From assembly GCA_002709045.1 (NCBI GenBank), contig PAPJ01000024.1:1-64000 (forward strand): a DNA stretch of 64,000 bases. Direction: 5' to 3'. The notes below the pieces were generated by a model. The model saw nothing but the letters and a program-made list of their open reading frames with translations, was not told where the DNA came from and ran no database searches. Positions 44,891 through 54,506 of this stretch are shown in pieces. Within the stretch, counting starts at the first letter, position 1. Each line of letters opens with the position of its first letter. The DNA comes from Planctomycetaceae bacterium (GTDB lineage Bacteria > Planctomycetota > Planctomycetia > Pirellulales > Pirellulaceae). Both the position numbers and the translations under genes were made by a program.

Positions 44891-46609
44891 TCACTCTTCT
44901 TTTTGAAGCAATAAAAGCCTCTGTTCAGCCTCAGCGGCCCAACTGTACCAAGTTCGTGTTCCTATTACTTTCCAGCCCACCCTCGGCCGATGTGCTAATG
45001 CATGAGTCGCCAACCCCCGCCAACTTCTGGTGTCATCACCATCACGTTGCAGGCTAGCATAATCTTCAGTCGTACGTAACCAACCGTTCAAATCCATCCC
45101 GACATCGATATCCTGAGGACGCAAATGATCGTCCTCAAGCCACAACGTCATTTGCTCATATCGCTGATGATTAAATGCCAGCCAGTCATGAGTAAACGTC
45201 ATGCTGATATACCCCATCGAAATACCGGCAATCCAGATCAGCGCTGCGGTTAAACGACCTAGCCTGTCAATTCTTAGATAGGCATCACATGTCGCAACCC
45301 AGATTATTGCCGGCACAAAAAGCACCATCCAGTATCGGTCAACGATATTTTCAACTACAGCTAACAATGCCAACGTAATCGAGCAGGCAAACAGAAAGAG
45401 CCCCCCCCGCCACAGTTGCCGATTATTAATAGACCGTCCCGTCTTCCCGGAAAGATCCTCTAATTGGGTCAGCCCAGCCGATGCCGATAAAGCCAGAGAA
45501 AGAATTGAACAGATCGTCAGTAATTGCCAAATGATCGGCGGCCATTTCACATCAGCCAGATAGGTCCAACTTCCATCTGCATGAGGCGGGTCAGCAAACA
45601 ATACCGGACCAAAATGTGCATTGTGTAAAAAATAACCCACTGATTGAGTAATATAGGTCCTTCCTCCCGTAGCAACAAACACTCCTAACCACAAGACTGC
45701 GACAAGAAACATCCAGAAACGCTTTAATGCTAACTGCTGCTTGCCGTACCATTTGAAAGCCAGCATTGCCGAGAGCGGTAATAACAACATCCCCAACAAC
45801 AATCCGGTTCCGTAGAGATAAATGGCCATTTGCTTAAAACGGTCTAAATCAAACTTCTCGATAAACAACGTTCCCGTACGAGATTCATTACCCGGAACGA
45901 GACCTGCAAGTTCAAAGACTATCAACGACAACACGGGAATCCCGGCTAACAGGCCCAACCTTACCAACAGTTGTTGCCATGAATAATGCGTGCGTTGTTT
46001 CCAGAGAACAAACAAAGGACAGACAACGATCAGTACATGGGTCTGTCGACACCAAAACACTAAAGCAGTAAGAATACTACCGGTAATCAGAGGCCTCAGT
46101 TGTTGCAGATTATTACTGCCAATAAAGAACAAAAGTGCGTAGGTAATTAACATCAGCGCCGTGATATCAGTCATAAACGTAAACGTGTGACCGTAAAAAA
46201 GAGGCGTAATCGCAAGACTTCCGGCGGCCAGAAATGCCACCGGAAGTTTTCCGCCTAAAGCCAGCACTACAAACAGGATTCCCACACAGGTCAACCAACC
46301 TGCAGCCGCCTGCGAAAGATGCAGAGCACGAAATGAAAACTCACCCCAAACAAAGAGTCTGCCCCAGAAAACATGCGTAACCACACTGGCAGCAAGTTCT
46401 CCATGTTGCGAAACATGTTGGTAATAGCCTTCATCGGCAAGCACCTGAGCACTGCGACCATAGAGCCAGTCATCATTATGTACGGTGGCTGAATAATCAC
46501 TAAAGAGAGAAATACCAGCCACCCACGGCAAGGCCAACAAGACACACGCCAGCAGAATCCATCGCCCCGATGGCCATTTTAATGCTGATCTACTTGAGAT
46601 AAGTCTCAT
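44891..46609 (-). CDS. GT-C type multi-pass membrane protein (probable glycosyltransferase)
   Basis: A membrane protein of 572 residues from the ATG at 46609; GGGGAG lies 5 nt upstream. An in-frame GTG two codons earlier would give 574. About 10-11 hydrophobic segments are visible. The first external loop contains VHNDDWLYGRSAQVLA, an acidic pair in the place where PMT/ArnT-type GT-C enzymes carry their catalytic Asp. A C-terminal soluble part (about 500-572) follows the last helix. It probably transfers a sugar from a polyprenyl-phosphate donor on the periplasmic side; the acceptor is unknown. It is monocistronic. An 8-bp C run (45403-45410) lies inside it. Confidence 0.75.
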   Translation of the reverse strand: MRLISSRSALKWPSGRWILLACVLLALPWVAGISLFSDYSATVHNDDWLYGRSAQVLADEGYYQHVSQHGELAASVVTHVFWGRLFVWGEFSFRALHLSQAAAGWLTCVGILFVVLALGGKLPVAFLAAGSLAITPLFYGHTFTFMTDITALMLITYALLFFIGSNNLQQLRPLITGSILTALVFWCRQTHVLIVVCPLFVLWKQRTHYSWQQLLVRLGLLAGIPVLSLIVFELAGLVPGNESRTGTLFIEKFDLDRFKQMAIYLYGTGLLLGMLLLPLSAMLAFKWYGKQQLALKRFWMFLVAVLWLGVFVATGGRTYITQSVGYFLHNAHFGPVLFADPPHADGSWTYLADVKWPPIIWQLLTICSILSLALSASAGLTQLEDLSGKTGRSINNRQLWRGGLFLFACSITLALLAVVENIVDRYWMVLFVPAIIWVATCDAYLRIDRLGRLTAALIWIAGISMGYISMTFTHDWLAFNHQRYEQMTLWLEDDHLRPQDIDVGMDLNGWLRTTEDYASLQRDGDDTRSWRGLATHALAHRPRVGWKVIGTRTWYSWAAEAEQRLLLLQKEE

Positions 46610-46747
46610 CTCCACTCCCCAACAATTTATTCATCGCTGTTTTACGCTCAGTCGCTGAGCCTCTAAGAGTTCATTAGTTTCTGTGGTAGCATAAACATAG
46701 ATACAACGATGAAACGCACTCTAATCCTGCTTACTGTTTGACACAAT

Positions 46748-47878
46748 ATGAAAATCACTGATATCAAAACTTACGTCGTCGGTTTGGATCGTAATTTCAT
46801 GTTCGTAGAGGTCATGACCGATGCCGGGATCAGCGGCATCGGTGAAGCAGGACTGACATTTCGTGAGGATGCGCAGGTTGGATTTATCGAAGCGTTAAAA
46901 CCAAGTCTGATTGGGCAAGCGGCCAATCAAACCGAGCATCTCTGGCAAACAATGGCACGCTGCGGATTTTTTCCGACAACCGGCGTTGGTGCAGCGGCTA
47001 TCAGCGCCATCGATATTGCTCTGTGGGATATTAAGGCTAAGTCATACAATGTACCTTTGTACGAACTGTTGGGAGGTAAGGTCCGCGATAAAATCTACTC
47101 TTACACCCACATTCACGGGATGACACCAGAATCGCTAGCCGCCGATGCGAAAATTAAATACGATGCCGGATGGCAGGCAGTCAGATTTCAACCTGCACAT
47201 CAGGATGGTCTGTTTGAGCCTCGCCGGGCCATTAAAACGACCGTCTCTCAGGTTGCAATGATCCGTGAGACGATTGGCGATGACATCGAGATCATTCTGG
47301 ACGTCCATACCAGATTGGACCCCAATGATGCTATTTCCCTCTGCAATCAGCTGGAGCCTTACAATCTTTACTTCATCGAAGATCCAGTACGCGTCGAGAA
47401 CGTGTCAGTTGTCCAGCGACTTCGGGAAGCAACGAGTGTCCCGATCGCCATTGGTGAACAGTTTTCATCCAAATGGGAATTTGCTGCACTGATTGAGAAC
47501 AACTGGCTGGACTTTTGTCGTATGGACCTCTGCGTAGCGGGGGGGGTTACCGAAGCCCAAAAGATTGCAGCAATGTGCGAATCCCACTATATACCGATCG
47601 CCCCACACAATCCCTTGGGTCCGGTTGCTACAGCAGCCTGTGTTCATATGGACCTAGCAACCAGCAACTTCGCTGTTCAGGAATGTGCGCGACCGCCGGG
47701 AACGATTCTGTCGGAATTATTCCCTACTCAGGTATCCTGGGAAGATGGTTTTCTATACCCCACGGAGGCCGCCGGATTAGGAATTGAATTTAACCCGGCG
47801 GCTGTACGTCAATACCCACCAACATCAGGTGACGCGCCGAGACTTCAACGGGCTGACGGTTCCTATATCAACTGGTAG
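46748..47878 (+). CDS. Enolase-superfamily sugar-acid dehydratase (galactonate dehydratase-like)
   Basis: A 376-residue mandelate racemase/muconate lactonising-type enzyme. The capping domain is about residues 1-115 (MKITDIKTYVV, AISAIDIALWDIKAKSYNVP). The barrel holds the metal ligands in LDVHTRL (Asp), FIEDPV (Glu) and IGEQF (Glu), and the general base His in APHNPLGP. The Asp-x-His pair (DVH) and the HNP motif match D-galactonate dehydratase. It makes 2-keto-3-deoxy-acids, which fits the AraD1/lactonase theme of the window. An 8-G run (47539-47546) lies in the coding sequence, encoding Ala-Gly-Gly. There is no operon partner. Confidence 0.9.
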   Translation: MKITDIKTYVVGLDRNFMFVEVMTDAGISGIGEAGLTFREDAQVGFIEALKPSLIGQAANQTEHLWQTMARCGFFPTTGVGAAAISAIDIALWDIKAKSYNVPLYELLGGKVRDKIYSYTHIHGMTPESLAADAKIKYDAGWQAVRFQPAHQDGLFEPRRAIKTTVSQVAMIRETIGDDIEIILDVHTRLDPNDAISLCNQLEPYNLYFIEDPVRVENVSVVQRLREATSVPIAIGEQFSSKWEFAALIENNWLDFCRMDLCVAGGVTEAQKIAAMCESHYIPIAPHNPLGPVATAACVHMDLATSNFAVQECARPPGTILSELFPTQVSWEDGFLYPTEAAGLGIEFNPAAVRQYPPTSGDAPRLQRADGSYINW

Positions 47879-47910
47879 TCAACCTCATCCGTCACCAAGG
47901 CCGGAAGTGG

Positions 47911-48834
47911 TTATTTACTAAGTTCACTGTAAACATGCTCAATATTCTCTTCTCGTTCGAGAACATCTACGCCCGTCCACCTCTTGTACCAAGGCAACTT
48001 CACTTCCTTCTTGATCTCTTCAAGTGTTCTATCTTTGCTGATGAGACCGGCGATTTCCTTTCGCAGTTCAATGAAATATCGTTGCTGAGTTTTAATCGTA
48101 CTCTTGTCACCTAACTCACCGTGACCGGGAGCCAATGTCTTGACGGGCAATTTCCTGATGTGATTAATAACATTGATCCAACTTGCCGTATCACTATTAC
48201 CTGTAAAATTAAATGCTCCGTTGACAATGCAGTCACCTGTAAAGAGAATTCCATGCTTGGGTAACCAGGCTACTGCATCGCCTCCGGTATGGGCATGACC
48301 AAAGTGCAACAACTCAACGCGCATCTCACCATCATCAAAAACCATCTTGCGCGGGAAATAAATCTCTGGAAGCTTGTAATCTAATCCCCCATACTCATCC
48401 GGTTTTTCTTTTTTGCTGGTTTCGAATCCTTCAAGTCCTAAGGTCTGAAAAAGCGGCTTGGTTCGTTCAGACGCAATTGGAACAGCTCCAATCTCCTTAT
48501 AAATCACATTACCATCGGCATGATCGCCATGATGATGTGTGTCAAAGATATATTTAATCGGTTTGTCGGTTTGACTTCGAATGATCCTAATAACCTCTTT
48601 TGCCTGACCTGGGAAATTAGCGTCAATCACAAGAACAAAGTCCTTAAAGATTATCCAACCCTGATTACACCCCAGAAACTCCGGCTCAGTTTGACACTTG
48701 CGAAAATAAACCCCGGGTGCCAATTCATATATTTTTGTTTCCTCAGGTGCGGCGGCATTGCCTACAGAGGACGCGGCCATTACCAAAGCCACGGCTAACA
48801 AAATACTTCTTAAAAACTTTTCGTTGTGCAACAT
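47911..48834 (-). CDS. Exported MBL-fold metallohydrolase
   Basis: A 307-residue metallo-beta-lactamase-fold enzyme. The signal peptide is residues 1-28 (ending GNAAA). The zinc motif HxHxDH is H100-H-H102-G-D104-H105. Other ligand segments are HFGHAHTGGD and FTGDCIV, and the last His lies in LAPGHGE. It has a good Shine-Dalgarno (AAGGA, 8 nt). It resembles the quinoprotein-relay and subclass-B-like exported hydrolases; a beta-lactamase role is possible but not indicated. It is 32 bp downstream of the GDPD gene and probably co-transcribed with it. Confidence 0.88.
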   Translation of the reverse strand: MLHNEKFLRSILLAVALVMAASSVGNAAAPEETKIYELAPGVYFRKCQTEPEFLGCNQGWIIFKDFVLVIDANFPGQAKEVIRIIRSQTDKPIKYIFDTHHHGDHADGNVIYKEIGAVPIASERTKPLFQTLGLEGFETSKKEKPDEYGGLDYKLPEIYFPRKMVFDDGEMRVELLHFGHAHTGGDAVAWLPKHGILFTGDCIVNGAFNFTGNSDTASWINVINHIRKLPVKTLAPGHGELGDKSTIKTQQRYFIELRKEIAGLISKDRTLEEIKKEVKLPWYKRWTGVDVLEREENIEHVYSELSK

Positions 48835-48866
48835 GATCTCATCCTTTTATCTGATAGATACCGCTC

Positions 48867-49751
48867 TTACTGAATCGCGGGTTTGGCGACAGTATTGGGC
48901 CATAAGCCACGTCTGATTTTTTTTAATGTTTGATTCAATCTTTTTGGATCATCGGATGAAAGTGAGGCAGGGAAGTATTTGAGCAACCGGTAAGTCTCCT
49001 CTAACTCTCCCTTTGTTCCGTTCAAATGTACCGCTGCTCCTGTCTTTCGCACTCGACTCACTAAATCCTCTTCAAACTCATGGAACCATTTTGGCCAGAT
49101 CCGAATCATCTCCACGCCATTCTCTGCAAACTCCTCAATTTCCCGTGGATGCCCAATAAGTCCCAGCAACTTTGCTTCGGGCAGCAGTTCACCAAATGTC
49201 TTTATATGTGCCATACTACGAACACCAATAATCATCTGCGTTGGTTCGCCAAATTGCTTTACCTCTGCCGCAACCTGATTACGATAATCATCCCCATCTT
49301 CTTTCAAATCCAGCACTACATCAATCCGGCCCTTACAACACTCCAAAACCTCTCTCAGCGTTGGCACTTTTTGGTCCCGGTAGCGAGGATGAAACCAGCT
49401 ACCTGCATCGAGTACGCTGATTTCTTTCAGGGTGAGTTCATTAACGTCCCCGCTTCCGTCAGTTGTACGATCGACTGTGCTATCGTGCATGATCACCAGA
49501 ACACCATCGCTGGTTGAACGAATATCAACTTCAACCGCTGTTGCTCCCGTTTTGATAGCCCGCTTAATGGCACTCACCGTACATTCCGGGCGTTCCAGAC
49601 TGGCTCCTCGATGAGCAATAATCTGTTCCACGGAATGCACTGCCTCAAGCATATGACTATGACGAATCGCTTCGGACTGAAAACCGTCCACTGGCGTCAT
49701 CAGCAAGCCAATCCATAACATCATCAATGACACACTCATTTTTACTGTCAC
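48867..49751 (-). CDS. Glycerophosphodiester phosphodiesterase, exported
   Basis: A 294-residue GDPD-family enzyme that splits glycerophosphodiesters into glycerol-3-phosphate and alcohol. The start is GTG at 49751, with GGA about 6 nt upstream; an ATG 4 codons later is possible. A hydrophobic signal ends near residue 23. The active-site segments are AHRG (46-49), Glu56 in RPECT, Glu74 and Asp76 (VEVDI) and His89 (VIMHD). The usual PENT motif reads PECT, a Cys for Asn. It leads a two-gene unit with the MBL hydrolase. Confidence 0.92.
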   Translation of the reverse strand: MTVKMSVSLMMLWIGLLMTPVDGFQSEAIRHSHMLEAVHSVEQIIAHRGASLERPECTVSAIKRAIKTGATAVEVDIRSTSDGVLVIMHDSTVDRTTDGSGDVNELTLKEISVLDAGSWFHPRYRDQKVPTLREVLECCKGRIDVVLDLKEDGDDYRNQVAAEVKQFGEPTQMIIGVRSMAHIKTFGELLPEAKLLGLIGHPREIEEFAENGVEMIRIWPKWFHEFEEDLVSRVRKTGAAVHLNGTKGELEETYRLLKYFPASLSSDDPKRLNQTLKKIRRGLWPNTVAKPAIQ

Positions 49752-49765
49752 GCTTATCCAAATAA

Positions 49766-49789
49766 CTTATAACTGTATTTAGTTATAAG
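49766..49789. promoter_or_regulatory. Inverted repeat between divergent GDPD and heme-protein genes
   Basis: A perfect 9-bp A+T-rich inverted repeat (CTTATAACT at 49766-49774 and AGTTATAAG at 49781-49789, 6-bp spacer) lies 15 bp from one start codon and 36 bp from the other in the 73-bp divergent gap. It is a candidate operator for both genes; TTATAA-type words could equally be overlapping -10 elements. Confidence 0.55.
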
Positions 49790-49824
49790 CATACCGCAAC
49801 AATTCGCTGATTGATAATCTGCTC

Positions 49825-52800
49825 ATGATTAAACTCGCCGCTTCATCACTTTTACTTGTTTGCTTTCTGTCTGTTTCTCTTCAGGCTGCTGAAGTCACGC
49901 TTGATGGTCAGACGTTTACTGTACCTGAAGGCATGACTGTCCAACGGGTCGCTGGTCCTCCGTTAGTCGATCGGCCAATCCATGCTGATTTTGACGAGCA
50001 GGGCAGACTGTACGTTCTGGATTCCAGCGGATCATCCGCTCAGGGCCCACAGCAACTCGAAGAAAAGACTCATCAAATCGTCCAGTTAACAGACACAGAT
50101 CAGGACGGTGTTTTTGATAAACGCACAGTCTTCGCTGACAAATTCATGCTGCCTGAAGGTGCCTGCTGGTATGACGGTTCTCTCTATGTCGCTGCACCAC
50201 CGGAAATCTGGAAGTTAACCGACGAGAATGATGATGGAATCGCGGACAGGCGTGAAGTCTGGTTTGACGGTAAAACGCTTACAGGGTGTGCCAACGATCT
50301 TCACGGCCCCTATCTGGGCCCGGACGGATATCTATACTGGGCAAAGGGAGCGTTTGCCGAACAAAATCATGATCTCCTTACTGGAGATTCACTTAATACT
50401 CGTGCCGCTCATCTCTTTCGTCGCCATCCTTCCGGTGGCCCGCTCGGAAATGTGATGACCGGCGGTATGGACAATCCAGTGGAAATCGTCTTTACTCCGG
50501 ATGGGGAGCGAATCTTTACAACGACCTTTCTTGAGCATCCACAGGAAGGTCGGCGTGACGGCCTGATCCACGCCGTCTACGGAGGCGTATACGGGAAAGA
50601 TCACGGAGTTCTCAACGGAGTTCCCCGAACGGGTGAACTCATGCCAGCTCTGGTTCAACAGGGCGCTTCTGCCCCCTGCGGTTTAGCGCGACTTGAGTCG
50701 TCATCTCTCGGTTCAGATTACCTTCACAATGTTCTGTCCTGTTCCTTTAATAAACATCGAATCTTCCGACACCAGATTGGCAATGACGGAGGCATGCTTA
50801 CCAGTAAAAACAGTGAGTTCCTTGTCAGTGATAGTCCCGACTTCCACCCAACCGATGTCTTCGAAGACGCCGATGGCAGTGTCTTAGTTATCAACACCGG
50901 TGGCTGGTATAAAATCTGCTGTCCTACAAGTCAGTTTTATCGTCCTGAGGTTTTAGGAGGTATTTACAGAGTCAAAAAAATTGGGCATCAAAATCCTCAT
51001 GATCCACGCGGAAATGCTATCGACTGGAACGTTTTGTCGGTGGAGCAACTAGTGCAATTATTGGGGGATCAGAGATTTATTATTCGCAACCGGGCGCGTA
51101 AACTGCTGGGTGAAATGGGCGAGAACTCTGTTGCCACCCTGCATTCAAAATTCACTAAAGTCGCCCAGGCAAACCATCGCCTCCAGATTATCTGGGCCCT
51201 GTGTCAAAATCAAACACCTTCGGCCAGAAAAGCATTACAGATTGGACTGGATGATAACCACGAAACCGTCGTCCATGCAACACTGCACTCGATTAGTCTA
51301 CATCTTGACAAATCCGCGGCTCCGGCAATACGTGAACGTTTTAACAGCTTCAACAAATACAATCAGCGGATCGCCGCCGAATGTCTGGGACGCATTGGTT
51401 CGGCTGTCGACGTACCGCTGTTGCTTAACTCACTGACGTCGGAAACCGACCGGGCTCTTGAACACTCACTGATTTATGCAGCTATTGAAATCGGTGACAC
51501 TGTACCAATTAAAGCTCTGTTAAATTCAAACAATATCGCCACCGCCCGGGGAGCCTTAATCGCTCTTGATCAAATACCTGACAATGACCTCCAACCAGAA
51601 TTTGCTTTATCTGCAATCCAGGCTGAACAACCGTCAATGCGGACGACTGGCTGGTGGCTACTTGCCAATCACCCGGAATGGGCAGCCCTGCTGCCAGACT
51701 ATTTTCGACAACAAATCCAACAGGACATAAAAGACGTAGGCCAACGCCAACTACTGCTGGAAAGATTAAGCAGCTATATCAACACGCCTGAGATCCTTAA
51801 AATGTCCGGCGAGTTAATGCACTCCGGCAACACCGCAACGCAAACGTTCGTCCTCGAGGCGATAAGTAATACCAAGCTAGCAACGGTACCAGAATCGATT
51901 ACCAACGGTATTCTGCGAGGATTAAACTCTGCCGATGCCGATACACTGACGCTGGCAGTACAGGCCGCCAATGCCATTCGCGGGGATAAACCGGATCAGG
52001 CACTGCAAACGCGTTTACTCAATGTCTACCTAACCTCAACCAATACACCGACAATTCGGCTGGCAGCACTCTCTGCGATACCGCCACAGAACCGTCCGTT
52101 AAATGCCGATACTCTCAACGACATCCAGCAATATGCCGGCGTTTCACACCCCCTACAACTTCAATCGCTAACTGTGGATTTACTTGTAAGCTCGCCATGG
52201 CCAACAAACCAATGGCGCGAGATTCCGCAGGTTATTTCCACCTTAGGTTCAATCCACTTGAGGCGGCTTGTCACGACGCTGGCTAAAACCAACGAAAAAC
52301 AAACGGCAATCAATACCCTTAACGCGCTTATCAAAGCTCCTGCTGCCACCACCTTAAACCCGGACGAGATTCAGAAACTGTTCGAACCGCTGGGCACCGA
52401 AGTCGTTGCAAAAACCTCGCCATTAATCGAACGCATCAAAGCCGAGAACCGAGAGCGAATTACACGCATCGACAAACTGTTAGGACAAATGGATCTTGGT
52501 GATGTAACACGAGGCCAAAAGGTGTTCCAGTCCACAAAGGCGGCATGCACAGCCTGCCACCGAATCGCTTATCTAGGCGGCCGCGTAGGTCCGGATCTAA
52601 CACGTATCGGGCAGATTCGAACTGAACGCGATCTGCTCGAGGCAGTGCTTTTCCCAAGTGCCAGTTTCGTACAAAGCTTCGAACCTGTCTCCATCATCAC
52701 TAATACCGGGCAGATCTACAGCGGCGTGATTCGTGATGATAACGGGCATACGATTGTCCTGCAACTTGATGCTCAAAAGCAAATACGGTTACTACATTCA

Positions 52801-52914
52801 GAAATCGAACAACAACGTGCCTCAGCAACGTCGATCATGCCTGCCGGGCTCGATAAACATCTATCTGATCAACAGCTTGTCGACCTGATTAAGTTTCTCA
52901 AAGCAAGTCAGTAG
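49825..52914 (+). CDS. PVC-type heme-binding membrane-bound-dehydrogenase/HEAT protein
   Basis: A 1029-residue exported protein of a type common in planctomycetes. Domains in order: signal peptide (1-21); a TIGR02604-like beta-propeller (about 35-390, with DFDEQGRLYVLDSSG, PEGACWYDGSLYVAAPP and FTPDGERIFTT); a long HEAT-like helical region (about 400-860); and a C-terminal cytochrome c domain with C908-T-A-C911-H912 followed by GGRVGPDLTRIGQIRTERDLLEAVLFPS. It is thought to be a periplasmic redox protein; the substrate is unknown. Its last 7 bp overlap the end of the convergent gene at 52908. It diverges from the GDPD gene across a short promoter region with a 9-bp inverted repeat. Confidence 0.92.
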   Translation: MIKLAASSLLLVCFLSVSLQAAEVTLDGQTFTVPEGMTVQRVAGPPLVDRPIHADFDEQGRLYVLDSSGSSAQGPQQLEEKTHQIVQLTDTDQDGVFDKRTVFADKFMLPEGACWYDGSLYVAAPPEIWKLTDENDDGIADRREVWFDGKTLTGCANDLHGPYLGPDGYLYWAKGAFAEQNHDLLTGDSLNTRAAHLFRRHPSGGPLGNVMTGGMDNPVEIVFTPDGERIFTTTFLEHPQEGRRDGLIHAVYGGVYGKDHGVLNGVPRTGELMPALVQQGASAPCGLARLESSSLGSDYLHNVLSCSFNKHRIFRHQIGNDGGMLTSKNSEFLVSDSPDFHPTDVFEDADGSVLVINTGGWYKICCPTSQFYRPEVLGGIYRVKKIGHQNPHDPRGNAIDWNVLSVEQLVQLLGDQRFIIRNRARKLLGEMGENSVATLHSKFTKVAQANHRLQIIWALCQNQTPSARKALQIGLDDNHETVVHATLHSISLHLDKSAAPAIRERFNSFNKYNQRIAAECLGRIGSAVDVPLLLNSLTSETDRALEHSLIYAAIEIGDTVPIKALLNSNNIATARGALIALDQIPDNDLQPEFALSAIQAEQPSMRTTGWWLLANHPEWAALLPDYFRQQIQQDIKDVGQRQLLLERLSSYINTPEILKMSGELMHSGNTATQTFVLEAISNTKLATVPESITNGILRGLNSADADTLTLAVQAANAIRGDKPDQALQTRLLNVYLTSTNTPTIRLAALSAIPPQNRPLNADTLNDIQQYAGVSHPLQLQSLTVDLLVSSPWPTNQWREIPQVISTLGSIHLRRLVTTLAKTNEKQTAINTLNALIKAPAATTLNPDEIQKLFEPLGTEVVAKTSPLIERIKAENRERITRIDKLLGQMDLGDVTRGQKVFQSTKAACTACHRIAYLGGRVGPDLTRIGQIRTERDLLEAVLFPSASFVQSFEPVSIITNTGQIYSGVIRDDNGHTIVLQLDAQKQIRLLHSEIEQQRASATSIMPAGLDKHLSDQQLVDLIKFLKASQ

Positions 52915-54506
52915 CCTACACGTGTTTCAACAGGCTGGCGTTTTTGATCGGTCGTTACAAATGACTTAATCGCCCATTGTCCGCGAACCGGACTTAACCT
53001 GACGGTTCCTGTAAAGATAACCTTACGACGATGAATATGTCCCCAATGCTGAACACTGCCGATCAAGTCCCAGAGCATATCGATTTGCAGGTCACTTCCC
53101 TCTCGACGAAACGTTAATGCTGTAACATCTGTGGAATGAACCTCCATCACCGATCCCCCCTGTTCAGCCATCCGCAACGACTTTTCCAATTCCAGGAACA
53201 TCTCTTCTCCGTAATCATCTACACCAAGATCTGCTAACTGGCGATACCGGTCGCGTGGAGAGTCCAGATTTACGGTTGAATAGACACGTTCCACAATTTG
53301 ATTGGCAAGTATTTTCGCCTGTACTTCGGAAAGAGTCTTTGCCTTAATTCCGGAACGAATTGGCGGTAAACGTTCTACTTTTAGCTTTTGAAGTTGAAAA
53401 CTAAATGTTGGAGCGTCCTTGATAAAGAAATGCCCAAACGGTTTTTCTCCTTGTACAAATACAGTTGACCTAAGCATCGGCGCATACTTGTTGTAGGATT
53501 GCCATCGCATCGTCATTGTTTCCAGCAACTGCTGACGAGCAGGATAAGAAACGATAATACCAATCCGAGCTTGATAGATGTTGATTCGTTGCGGCGGTTT
53601 ATTCAATGCGAAATCTCGTATATCAAGCCCAAAGAAATTTACTCGAACCAAATCCGGTTCTATACTCTCACCGTTAATCTGAACCGGATTATCAAGGATC
53701 AGTTCGAAGACCTGGGCGGCAACGGTCTCTTGTTCCTTTACCGACAAAAAATCCGGATTTACCCGTTCTATACCGAACCATTGCTGAAGCGTCAAAACAG
53801 GAATTAAAATCTCATGCCTGACTTCCCTTCGCGAAATATAGAGAAACGAGTAGAGTGAACTGTAGCTTGCAATCCCCAGACGATCTCGCAATTGCCGCTG
53901 CTTAGCGGCTTTCAAAGCTGCTAAATCCGGTCTCTTGGTCGGGGGATTCTTCCAATCGAGTTGAACGGTATAGACCTGCCCTGAACTAAGCTGCTTTGTC
54001 TTCTCAAGCAGAAATCCGTTTTGCAGAAACATACAGTCCATTGTGGCCGGCTGCAATTCTCCAAATTTTTGTGACAAGGTAAGAAATTCAGGTTTTATTC
54101 CGCTTTCAATCGTCCACTGATATGTCAGCCAACGGGATTTCAATTCTGTTTGCAGGACACCTTCATTGGGAATTGCCGACAAATCAATTCCCTGGTATTT
54201 AATCTCAAGGTTCTCCCCCTTCTGATTGAGCAACTGCAAACGCGTTTCCAGAAACAGCCGATGCTGCTGCGACACTTCCTGAATACGAACTCGTGGAATC
54301 CGGAATTCCCTATTAGCCTCCAACTCATAATAAAGCACGAGGTCTTCGGTGGTTATTGAAAGTTTAAGTCGTGTTGTGGTTTCGCGAATATCGAGTACAG
54401 CATCCGTTAGCGACACCGGATGCGCGGATACTTTCAAACTGCAGAAACAGAGTAGACTGGCTGAGGTGACAGCGAACAGAATTTGGTTGGCAAAACTACT
54501 TCTCAT
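52908..54506 (-). CDS. Secreted protein of unknown function in the ABC/MBL operon
   Basis: A 532-residue protein with a signal peptide (residues 1-28, SAHPVSL at the junction). The mature N-terminus (HPVSLTDAVLDIRETTTRL) resembles the start of the exposed domain of HupE/UreJ-like proteins, but no membrane helices follow. A similar beta-rich block may recur in the second half (about residues 265-370). The final 130 residues are mixed alpha/beta (DRYRQLADLGVDDYGEEM, then a C-terminal beta region). I recognise no catalytic motif. It overlaps the tandem MBL gene by 11 bp, so the two are translationally coupled, and it ends the ABC operon. It overlaps the convergent heme-protein gene by 7 bp. Confidence 0.85.
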   Translation of the reverse strand: MRSSFANQILFAVTSASLLCFCSLKVSAHPVSLTDAVLDIRETTTRLKLSITTEDLVLYYELEANREFRIPRVRIQEVSQQHRLFLETRLQLLNQKGENLEIKYQGIDLSAIPNEGVLQTELKSRWLTYQWTIESGIKPEFLTLSQKFGELQPATMDCMFLQNGFLLEKTKQLSSGQVYTVQLDWKNPPTKRPDLAALKAAKQRQLRDRLGIASYSSLYSFLYISRREVRHEILIPVLTLQQWFGIERVNPDFLSVKEQETVAAQVFELILDNPVQINGESIEPDLVRVNFFGLDIRDFALNKPPQRINIYQARIGIIVSYPARQQLLETMTMRWQSYNKYAPMLRSTVFVQGEKPFGHFFIKDAPTFSFQLQKLKVERLPPIRSGIKAKTLSEVQAKILANQIVERVYSTVNLDSPRDRYRQLADLGVDDYGEEMFLELEKSLRMAEQGGSVMEVHSTDVTALTFRREGSDLQIDMLWDLIGSVQHWGHIHRRKVIFTGTVRLSPVRGQWAIKSFVTTDQKRQPVETRVGY

